Assembly: GCA_005883905.1 (NCBI GenBank)
Contig: VAYD01000234.1
Span: forward strand, 1 to 5,700
Direction of reading: 5' to 3'
Length of the DNA: 5,700 nt
Origin: Actinomycetota bacterium
GTDB lineage: Bacteria > Actinomycetota > Thermoleophilia > Solirubrobacterales > Solirubrobacteraceae
Each line of letters begins with the position of its first letter. The first letter of the stretch is position 1. The notes below the pieces were generated by a model. It worked only from the letters and a program-made list of their open reading frames with translations. It ran no database searches and was not told where the DNA came from. Shown here piece after piece: positions 1-4,854 of the stretch. The translations under genes were made by a program, and so were the position numbers.

Positions 1-743
1 TGCTCGAACAGGTCGCGCACACGCGACGCGCCCACCCCGACGAACATCTCGACGAAGTCCGAGCCGGAGATCGAGAAGAACGGCACGCCCGCCTCGCCCG
101 CGACCGCGCGCGCCAGCAGCGTCTTGCCGGTGCCCGGCGGGCCGTACAGGAGCACGCCCTTCGGGATCCGGGCGCCGAGCGCCTGGAACTTCTTGGGGTT
201 CTCCAGGAACTCCTTGATCTCGTGCAGCTCCTCGACCGCCTCGTCGACGCCCGCAACGTCGCGGAAAGTGATCTTCGGCGAGTCGACGCTGAGCCGCTTG
301 GCACGCGACTTCCCGAAGGACATCACCTTCGATCCGCCGCCTTGGACCTGGTTCATCAGGAAGATCCAGAACCCGATGAAGATCAGGAACGGCAGGACGT
401 AGGTGAGCAACGAGAGCCAGCCGTTGGAGTGCCGGCTCTCGACGTCGTAGTTCTCGATCTTGTTCTCCTGCTTGGCGACCTGGAGCTTGTTCGTGACGAC
501 GTCGCCGTCTGCGTCGGTGAAGCCGGTGTCGTAGTGCTTGCCGTTCTTCAGCGTGACGCTGACCGAGTTGTCCTTGTTCTTCAGCGTGACGGTCTTGACG
601 TCGCCGTTGCCGAGCTGCGTGACGAAGTCGCCGTACGTGTACTTCGTACCGCCGTTGCCCGGGCTGATGAGCTTCTGGGCGAAGAAGGCCAACACCACCA
701 CGATCAGGATGGGGAAGGCGGCGCTCTTGAAGAACCGGCTCAT
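1..743 (-). CDS. ftsH: ATP-dependent zinc metalloprotease FtsH, N-terminal part (3' end outside window)
   Basis: FtsH is a membrane-anchored AAA+ protease that extracts and degrades membrane and short-lived cytosolic proteins. The 247 complete codons visible cover only the N-terminal third. Seen here: a hydrophobic segment at about residues 8-24 (TM1), a roughly 85-residue extracytoplasmic domain, a second hydrophobic segment at about 111-130 (TM2), a glycine-rich linker (135-137), then the start of the AAA module. The module has the family-typical [12 protein letters not shown] (158-169), Walker A GPPGTGKT (201-208) and the [20 protein letters not shown] stretch (226-245). Walker B, the second region of homology and the HEXXH zinc site must lie beyond base 1. 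The ATG at 741-743 fits because TM1 follows directly; no ATG, GTG or TTG lies in frame between it and the hpt stop. No good Shine-Dalgarno is visible. It follows hpt by 72 bases, the classic tilS-hpt-ftsH order. Confidence 0.97.
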   Translation of the reverse strand, partial: MSRFFKSAAFPILIVVVLAFFAQKLISPGNGGTKYTYGDFVTQLGNGDVKTVTLKNKDNSVSVTLKNGKHYDTGFTDADGDVVTNKLQVAKQENKIENYDVESRHSNGWLSLLTYVLPFLIFIGFWIFLMNQVQGGGSKVMSFGKSRAKRLSVDSPKITFRDVAGVDEAVEELHEIKEFLENPKKFQALGARIPKGVLLYGPPGTGKTLLARAVAGEAGVPFFSISGSDFVEMFVGVGASRVRDLFE

Positions 744-755
744 GAGAAAGGGAAT

Positions 756-770
756 GTCCCCGTGGGGGAC
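756..770 (-). promoter_or_regulatory. Hairpin in the ftsH 5' leader
   Basis: A perfect inverted repeat with 6-base arms (GTCCCC and GGGGAC) and a 3-base loop lies 12 bases before the ftsH start codon. It contains the only purine-rich stretch near that start (GGGGA), so folding would hide the nearest thing to a ribosome binding site. The repeat is directly visible; a regulatory role is inference. It lacks a following U-run, so it does not look like an intrinsic terminator. Confidence 0.35.
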
Positions 771-815
771 AGGACGGTCAAGCGTAGCAGGGGGAAATTG
801 ACCTTCTGGAAGGGT

Positions 816-1349
816 TTATTGCTCCACCAACGCCGCCACATAGGGCAAGTTCCGGTAGCGCTCGGCGAAATCGAGCCCGTAGCCGATCACGAACTTGTTC
901 GGGATCTCGAAGCCCACGTACCGTGATCGCAGCTCAACTTTGCGCCGCTCGGGCTTGGTCAGCAGGGCGCAGACCTCCAGCGAAGCGGGCCCGCGCGCGC
1001 CCAGGTTGCGCAGCAGGTACTTCAGCGTCAGCCCCGAGTCCACGATGTCCTCGACGATCAGGACGTCGCGGCCCTCGATCGCCGCGTCGAGGTCCTTGAG
1101 GATCCGCACGACGCCGCTCGAATCCGTCGCGCTCCCGTACGACGCGACCGCCATGAAGTCGACCTCGCACGGGATCGAGATGTGGCGCATCAGGTCGCTG
1201 AGGAAGAACACGGCCCCCTTGAGCACGCCGACCAGCAGCAGGTCCTTGCCCTCGTAATCGAGCGAGATCTGCTCGCCGAGCTCCTTGATGCGGTGCTTGA
1301 GCTGGTCGGCCTGGACCAGGATCTCGCCGATCTCGGGTTCCGTCTGCAT
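816..1349 (-). CDS. hpt: Hypoxanthine(-guanine) phosphoribosyltransferase
   Basis: This cytosolic purine-salvage enzyme transfers the phosphoribosyl group of PRPP to hypoxanthine (and usually guanine), giving IMP or GMP. The protein is 177 residues, normal for bacterial Hpt. Visible signatures are the PRPP-binding loop VLIVEDIVDSGLT (96-108), with the acidic pair E100-D101 and the likely catalytic D104. An early VGVLKGAVFFLSDL block (40-53) and the flexible-loop SY dipeptide (70-71) are also present. The purine-contacting segment PNKFVIGYGLD (150-160) has K152 where the human enzyme has its base-binding lysine. The ATG at 1347-1349 is preferred: an in-frame extension to 1577 would run back through tilS and reads as arginine/serine-rich shadow sequence. 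The start lies 13 bases after the tilS stop with no clear Shine-Dalgarno, suggesting translational coupling. The TAA stop is followed by the 72-base gap before ftsH. Confidence 0.96.
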   Translation of the reverse strand: MQTEPEIGEILVQADQLKHRIKELGEQISLDYEGKDLLLVGVLKGAVFFLSDLMRHISIPCEVDFMAVASYGSATDSSGVVRILKDLDAAIEGRDVLIVEDIVDSGLTLKYLLRNLGARGPASLEVCALLTKPERRKVELRSRYVGFEIPNKFVIGYGLDFAERYRNLPYVAALVEQ

Positions 1350-1362
1350 TCGGCTGCGGAGA

Positions 1363-2259
1363 CTAGGGAGTTCGTTCGAAGTGCAGCACCCCGCGCTCGA
1401 CCACGGCACGGGCGCCGTCGCCGACGTCCAGCGCCCCGTCGAGCGCCAGCACGTCCTCGAAGCGCGCGACCGCCCGCGGGACCGGCGCCCCGAGCGCGTC
1501 CTCGGCCAGCCGCCGGACCACCAGCCGCCCGAGCGCCGGCGGCAGTTCGCGCAGGTGCTCGACCGAGATGCGGTCACGCCCGGCCAGCGCCGTGGTCACG
1601 ACAGCGTCGAGCACCTCGGCCTCGTCGCGCAGCAGCGCCGCCGTGCGCAGGATGTTCGCCTCGGCGCGGGCGTCGACGGCGCGCAGCGCCGGGACCAGGC
1701 CCTCGCGCACGCGTGCGCGCGCGAACAACGCATCCTCGTTGGAGCCGTCGTCGACCCAGCTCAGCCCGCGCGAGCGACACCACGCCGCCGTGTCCTCGCG
1801 CGTGACGCCGAGCAGCGGACGGACGAGCCGCCCCGAGCGCGTGGTCATGCCGAGCAGCGCGCGGCGCCCCGGCGATGACGCCAGCCGGTAGAGGACGGTC
1901 TCGACCTGGTCGGTCGCCGTGTGCGCAGCCGCGAGGTCGGCGCCGCGCGCGCCCGCGAGCCGCGCCCCCGCCGCGTAGCGCACGTCGCGTGCCCATGCCT
2001 GCGTGTTGCCCTCGACCTTGCCGGGGTGTTCCACGTCGAGCTCGACCTCGAGCCGCCGGCACAGCGAGCGGCAGTGGTCCTCGTCCGAGTCGGACTCCGC
2101 GCGCAGGCCGTAGTTCACGTGCAGCGCGCTGGCCTGGGCTCCGAGCTGCACGCAGACGTCGAGCAGGCACGTCGAGTCGCGCCCGCCGCTGAGCAGGACG
2201 ACCACCGGCCGGCCGCGCGCGACCAGGCCGCCCGCCTCGACGTGCGACAGAAGATCCAC
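1363..2259 (-). CDS. tilS: tRNA(Ile)-lysidine synthetase TilS
   Basis: TilS uses ATP and lysine to convert the wobble cytidine (C34) of tRNA-Ile(CAU) to lysidine, switching the tRNA from methionine to isoleucine identity and AUG to AUA decoding. It is normally essential. The 298-residue product has the N-type ATP-pyrophosphatase P-loop SGGRDS (24-29), the HVNYGLR strand (47-53), the AHTATDQVET motif (112-121) and the DDGSNED stretch (170-176), all typical of TilS. A helical region follows (about 185-275). At 298 residues it is much shorter than the roughly 430-residue Escherichia coli protein and lacks room for the full C-terminal tRNA-binding domain, as seen in short actinobacterial forms. 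The start is GTG at 2257-2259, only 3 bases after the cyclase TAG stop. The nearest GGGAG is about 14 bases upstream, too far for a good site, so coupling to cyclase translation is likely. Confidence 0.94.
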   Translation of the reverse strand: MDLLSHVEAGGLVARGRPVVVLLSGGRDSTCLLDVCVQLGAQASALHVNYGLRAESDSDEDHCRSLCRRLEVELDVEHPGKVEGNTQAWARDVRYAAGARLAGARGADLAAAHTATDQVETVLYRLASSPGRRALLGMTTRSGRLVRPLLGVTREDTAAWCRSRGLSWVDDGSNEDALFARARVREGLVPALRAVDARAEANILRTAALLRDEAEVLDAVVTTALAGRDRISVEHLRELPPALGRLVVRRLAEDALGAPVPRAVARFEDVLALDGALDVGDGARAVVERGVLHFERTP

Positions 2260-2262
2260 CGG

Positions 2263-3453
2263 CTAATCATCCGCTCCCGGGCGCGCGACGAACAGCTCGG
2301 TGGGCTGCGAGAAGCCCTTCAGGCGCACCTCGCCGATGCGCTCGAAGTCCAGGTGCGGGCCGCCGTGGTCGACGATCGGCTTCGTGCAGATCACCTCGCC
2401 GCCGGCGGCCCGCGCAGCGACGCGCGCCGCCTGGTTGACCTCGCGCCCGTAGTAGTCGCCGTCGCGGTACAGGACCTCGCCGTAGTGCATCCCGATCCGC
2501 GGCAGCGGGCGCTCGTCGTGCAGTTCCTGGAACCCGACGGCCCAGTCGACGAGCGCGCTCGGGTCGCCGCCGACCACCATCACCTCGTCGCCGATCGTCT
2601 TGATCACGCGGGCGTCGTCGGGCAGCGTGTGCTCGACGTCTTCGACGAACCGCTCGACCGCGCTGACGGCCTCCTCCTCGCCGATCTCCTCGGTCAGGCG
2701 CGTGTAGCCGGCCAGGTCGGCGAACGCGATCGCGACGCGCAGGCGGCCGAGGTCGAGCTGCTCGCCGTCGAGGTCGGACTCCATGTGCCCGATCACGTCC
2801 TGCTCGACGAAGTGCTGCAGGAAGCGCTGGTGGACGTGGTCCATGATCGGCGAGGCGAGCGGGAGCAGCTCGCCGGCCAGTCCCCACATCTCCTCCGCCA
2901 TCTCGAGCCCCGGCACGCCGTCGCGCATCAGCGGCTCGTGCACGTAGAGGTGGAAGAGGCGCACCTCGGCGTCGGCCATCTGCGCGATCGCCTGCCCGTA
3001 GACGCGCATCAGCTGCAGGAACGCCACGAGCGGGAACCCGGCGGCCAGCACGGCCGCGACGTAGCGCAGCAGCTGCAGGTCGTCCTCGGTGATCCGCATC
3101 GCGGCGGACTGGTTGAGCCCCATCGTCGAGAAGATGCGCTCGATCAGCGCCGGCTCCAGCCCGGTCTCGCGCGCGGCGTCCTCGACGGTGTACTGCGCCT
3201 CCTCGGTCGGCAGCAGGTCCTCGATGTAGGCGAAGCTCAGCCGGCCGGCGTCCGCGGCGGCCGCGATCTCCTTCAGCGAGTGGCCGCGCTCGCGGAGCCG
3301 CGCGACGATCCGCGCGTGGGCGATCGCGGCGGGACTCCATGCCCCGTCCTTGGGCACCACGCCCGAATCCACCCAACGCTTGAGCGTTCGCGGGGTGACG
3401 CCGATCTGCCGAGCGACCTCGGCGTCCTTGCGCAGACCGAGCGGAGCACTCAT
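2263..3453 (-). CDS. MerR-like HTH / class III adenylate cyclase fusion protein
   Basis: This is a predicted soluble nucleotide cyclase making cAMP from ATP, 396 residues with no membrane segment. Residues 8-72 resemble a MerR-type HTH: an EVARQIGVTPRTLKRWVDSG helix-turn-helix (12-31) followed by the LRERGHSLKEI helix pattern (53-63). Residues 87-225 look like the helical regulatory domain that precedes the catalytic domain in mycobacterial cyclases such as Rv1264, which has a similar length. The catalytic domain (about 236-390) keeps every expected residue: metal-binding D246 (FADLAGYT) and D289 (KTIGDEVM), adenine-selecting K285 and D333 (DGDYYG), and transition-state N340 and R344 (VNQAAR). 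An active adenylate, not guanylate, cyclase is therefore the best call. The start is ATG with AGGGAG 12 bases upstream, inside a potential hairpin. It heads the tilS-hpt-ftsH run. DNA binding and any ligand sensed are inference. Confidence 0.93.
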   Translation of the reverse strand: MSAPLGLRKDAEVARQIGVTPRTLKRWVDSGVVPKDGAWSPAAIAHARIVARLRERGHSLKEIAAAADAGRLSFAYIEDLLPTEEAQYTVEDAARETGLEPALIERIFSTMGLNQSAAMRITEDDLQLLRYVAAVLAAGFPLVAFLQLMRVYGQAIAQMADAEVRLFHLYVHEPLMRDGVPGLEMAEEMWGLAGELLPLASPIMDHVHQRFLQHFVEQDVIGHMESDLDGEQLDLGRLRVAIAFADLAGYTRLTEEIGEEEAVSAVERFVEDVEHTLPDDARVIKTIGDEVMVVGGDPSALVDWAVGFQELHDERPLPRIGMHYGEVLYRDGDYYGREVNQAARVAARAAGGEVICTKPIVDHGGPHLDFERIGEVRLKGFSQPTELFVARPGADD

Positions 3454-3454
3454 A

Positions 3455-3497
3455 GAAGCGGCGGGCTCCCTAGAGAGAGAGTCCCGCCGCCTGCGGG
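3455..3497 (-). promoter_or_regulatory. Two mutually exclusive hairpins over the cyclase ribosome binding site
   Basis: In the transcript, GCGGCGGG (bases 3490-3483) pairs perfectly with CCCGCCGC (3465-3458). The inner CTC/GAG pairs (3481-3479 with 3468-3466) extend this stem across a one-base bulge and take in part of the Shine-Dalgarno; outer A-U and G-U pairs are also possible. Alternatively, CCCGC (3497-3493) pairs with GCGGG (3487-3483) in a small 5-base-loop hairpin. That uses up the same strand and would free the ribosome binding site. This on/off layout resembles a translational attenuator or riboswitch expression platform. The pairings are visible; the switching function is inference. 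No known riboswitch class was recognised upstream. Confidence 0.45.
3466..3471 (-). promoter_or_regulatory. Ribosome binding site of the cyclase gene
   Basis: AGGGAG lies 12 bases before the ATG of the cyclase gene. It is the only Shine-Dalgarno-like stretch near that start and supports the chosen ATG. The spacing is at the long end of the usual range. It is adjacent to, and partly paired within, the 3458-3490 hairpin. Confidence 0.6.
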
Positions 3498-3552
3498 CTT
3501 AACGTCCCGCTGCGTCGGCCATCGGCGCTCGTCTTGCGACCGGCGGCGCCTC

Positions 3553-3572
3553 GCGAGTGGCGAGCCACTCAC
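3553..3572 (-). repeat. Inverted repeat in the cyclase leader
   Basis: A perfect inverted repeat GAGTGGC / GCCACTC with a 2-base centre spans 3555-3570. It extends by a G-U and a G-C pair in RNA to 3553-3572. As RNA it would form a stem with a CUCG tetraloop; as DNA it could be a protein-binding site. There is no U-run, so it is not a standard terminator. Confidence 0.4.
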
Positions 3573-3603
3573 TTTTCGGCCTGGTGCCTGGTTCGTGCCC
3601 ATA

Positions 3604-3632
3604 TGACTACGCCGCGTCGAGAACGTTGTCAA
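3604..3632 (-). promoter_or_regulatory. Candidate promoter for the cyclase-tilS-hpt-ftsH operon
   Basis: A consensus -35 box TTGACA (3632-3627) is followed, after 17 bases, by TAGTCA (3609-3604) as a weak -10 box. It sits immediately after the stop codon of the SCP2-like gene, where a promoter for the next operon would be expected. The -35 is strong and the -10 is poor, as is common in high-GC Actinomycetota or where an activator is needed. Transcription would start near 3597. Confidence 0.4.
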
Positions 3633-3635
3633 CGT
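3623..3635. promoter_or_regulatory. Operator-like palindrome over the -35 box
   Basis: A perfect inverted repeat, ACGTTG-N-CAACGT, spans 13 bases. It covers the candidate -35 hexamer and ends at the last codon of the SCP2-like gene. A second short inverted repeat (ACGC-N-GCGT, 3609-3617) lies in the promoter spacer. The position suggests a transcription factor site. The protein that binds is unknown; the HTH-bearing cyclase encoded next is one candidate. Confidence 0.35.
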
Positions 3636-4054
3636 CAAGCTTCGAGGTGCGGGTACTCGGCGCGGATCATCGCCCGGTAGCGCTCGAAGACGGGCTTGGT
3701 GAGCGGCAGGATCTCCAGCGCGGCGCGCACGTCGCCGCCGGTCTTGATCCGCCGGCGGGCGATCGCCATCGCCACGTTCTCCTTGCCCTGGAAGTAGCGG
3801 TTGGCCGTATCAGTGGACATCGTCATGCGCACGCGCGGTTCCCAGTCGACGTCGTCGGTCCACTCCCAGTACAGGTTGGCATCCTCGCCGTCGCGGCCGG
3901 CGCGGACGTTCACGACAAGGTCGGCGTCGGGGAACTCGAAGCGCTGCGGGACGTCGGCGACGCGCAGCCGCGGGCCCATGTCGGGGTCCTCGCTCATCAG
4001 CGCGAACGTGCGGTCGATCACCTGGCGGAACTCGCTGTTGCTCTCGAACGTCAC
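3635..4054 (-). CDS. SCP2 sterol-binding domain-like protein
   Basis: A small soluble 139-residue protein. Its C-terminal half matches the sterol carrier protein 2 fold pattern: a strand with alternating LYWEW (61-65), a TMSTDTANRYFQGKENVAMA helix region (78-97), RIKTGGDV (102-109) and a closing LEILPL helix (113-118). SCP2-like domains bind lipids or acyl chains in a hydrophobic tunnel and often occur as small stand-alone proteins in Actinomycetota. No catalytic residues, signal peptide or membrane segment are visible. The GTG start at 4052-4054 overlaps the acyltransferase TGA stop by four bases (GTGA), with a good GAGGGAG site 7 bases upstream. It is therefore co-translated with the acyltransferase, and a role in handling fatty-acyl or phospholipid substrates is plausible. 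The ligand cannot be told from sequence. The assignment rests on pattern recognition, not a search. Confidence 0.78.
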   Translation of the reverse strand: MTFESNSEFRQVIDRTFALMSEDPDMGPRLRVADVPQRFEFPDADLVVNVRAGRDGEDANLYWEWTDDVDWEPRVRMTMSTDTANRYFQGKENVAMAIARRRIKTGGDVRAALEILPLTKPVFERYRAMIRAEYPHLEA

Positions 4055-4854
4055 AAGAAGGCTCCCTCGCGCCTGATGAGGTTCTCATAGACCTTGGCCT
4101 GGATCTGCTCGCGGATCGCGTCGCTCAGCTCGAGGACCAGCCTCCGGTCGGAGGCCGCCTCGGGACCGTACGTGCTCACGTCGACGGGCGGGCAGAACTC
4201 GATGCGCCACCGCGACGGCAGCGGCACGAGGCCGAGTGGGCCGAGCAGCGGGAACGTCGGCGTGATCGGCAGGTACGGCAGCCCGAGCAGCTTCGCGACG
4301 CCGGGCGCGTCGGCGATCTTCGGGTGGATCTCCTCGCTGCCGACAACCGCGCACGGGACGATCGGCGCGCCCGTGCGCAGCGCGGCCTCGACGAAGCCGC
4401 CGCGGCCGAAGCGCTCGAGCCGATAGCGCTCGCTGAACGGCTTGCTGATGCCCTTCGCGCCCTCGGGGAACACGAGCACGAGGTGATCCTCGCCGAGCAG
4501 CCGGCGGGCGTTGGCCGGACTGCCGGGGACTCCGCCGCCGCGGCGGATGGCGGTGCTCGCCCACGGCAGCTCGAAGGCCCAGTTGAGCACCAGCGCCCGG
4601 ACCTCGCGGCCGACGTGGCGCCGGACCGCGGTGCCGATCATCGCGCCGTCCCACGGCACGACCCCGGCGTGGTTGGCGGCGATCAGCGCGCGTCCGCTCG
4701 CCGGCACGTGCTCGGTACCGGTGGCCGTGATCCGCCACCAGCGGTCGTAGAGCGCGTCGAGCACGGGCTGGAAGGCGTCGGCGAACTTGGGGTCATAGCC
4801 CCAGGCGTCCTCGTCGGCCGGCGCCGAGAGGATCGTGCGCAGCTGCTCGATCAC
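4051..4854 (-). CDS. PlsC-like lysophospholipid acyltransferase family protein
   Basis: A predicted acyltransferase of the 1-acylglycerol-3-phosphate acyltransferase superfamily, which moves an acyl chain from acyl-CoA or acyl-ACP to a lysolipid at the membrane. The protein is 267 residues. Motif I is NHAGVVPWDG (61-70) with catalytic H62. The acidic partner is D69, seven residues on, rather than the five of the canonical HX4D. Substrate-binding motif III is FPEGAKG (129-135), and motif IV is APIVPCAVVG (163-172). A helical N-terminus (1-40) precedes the RWWRITATGTEHVP strand (38-51). There is no clear transmembrane helix, so it is probably peripheral. The GTG start at 4852-4854 overlaps the upstream TGA by four bases; AAAGG lies 10 bases before it. 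Glycerophospholipid synthesis is likely, but the exact acceptor is unknown. The epimerase-acyltransferase pairing recalls Rv0501-Rv0502 of M. tuberculosis. Confidence 0.88.
   Translation of the reverse strand: MIEQLRTILSAPADEDAWGYDPKFADAFQPVLDALYDRWWRITATGTEHVPASGRALIAANHAGVVPWDGAMIGTAVRRHVGREVRALVLNWAFELPWASTAIRRGGGVPGSPANARRLLGEDHLVLVFPEGAKGISKPFSERYRLERFGRGGFVEAALRTGAPIVPCAVVGSEEIHPKIADAPGVAKLLGLPYLPITPTFPLLGPLGLVPLPSRWRIEFCPPVDVSTYGPEAASDRRLVLELSDAIREQIQAKVYENLIRREGAFL
4062..4068 (-). promoter_or_regulatory. Ribosome binding site of the SCP2-like gene
   Basis: GAGGGAG sits 7 bases before the GTG start, inside the last codons of the acyltransferase gene. It is the best Shine-Dalgarno in the window and fixes GTG at 4052-4054 as the start, confirming the 4-base overlap. 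Confidence 0.75.

Larger units (their letters stand above)
3454..3634 (-). promoter_or_regulatory. Non-coding gap and leader region before the cyclase gene
   Basis: This 181-base stretch separates the SCP2-like gene from the cyclase and is the only substantial gap in the window. On the minus strand it reads as an upstream promoter-like part (about 3604-3634), a mid-leader inverted repeat (3553-3572) and a GC-rich foldable element next to the cyclase start (3455-3497). Open frames crossing it are rich in arginine and have poor codon bias, so I see no convincing gene. If the promoter assignment is right, the untranslated leader is about 145 bases, long for a simple housekeeping operon. Confidence 0.6.

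Noticed and set aside
753..781. Possible separate ftsH promoter: TTGACC (781-776), 17-base spacer, GACATT (758-753)
   Set aside because: The -10 matches only three of six consensus bases and the start would leave almost no leader. Too weak to list as a feature.
222..926. Plus-strand 234-codon frame opposite ftsH and the hpt end
   Set aside because: It crosses two real genes and their gap on the other strand and has no recognisable family.
1350..1577. Longer hpt product starting at 1577
   Set aside because: The extra 76 residues lie within tilS in another frame and are arginine/serine-rich; the Hpt family begins near the ATG at 1349.
3466..3497. Intrinsic terminator in the cyclase leader
   Set aside because: Strong GC stems are present but neither is followed by a U-run on the transcribed strand.
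3450..3602. A 50-codon minus-strand frame from an ATG at 3602 ending in TGA that overlaps the cyclase ATG (ATGA); possible leader peptide
   Set aside because: Arginine-rich, poor codon bias, no ribosome site, and its start lies slightly upstream of the predicted transcription start. The ATGA overlap alone is not enough.
1921..3606. Very long plus-strand frame (561 codons) opposite the cyclase and tilS
   Set aside because: Composition (histidine, arginine, aspartate, valine, leucine rich) is that of an antisense shadow of high-GC genes; no domain is recognisable.
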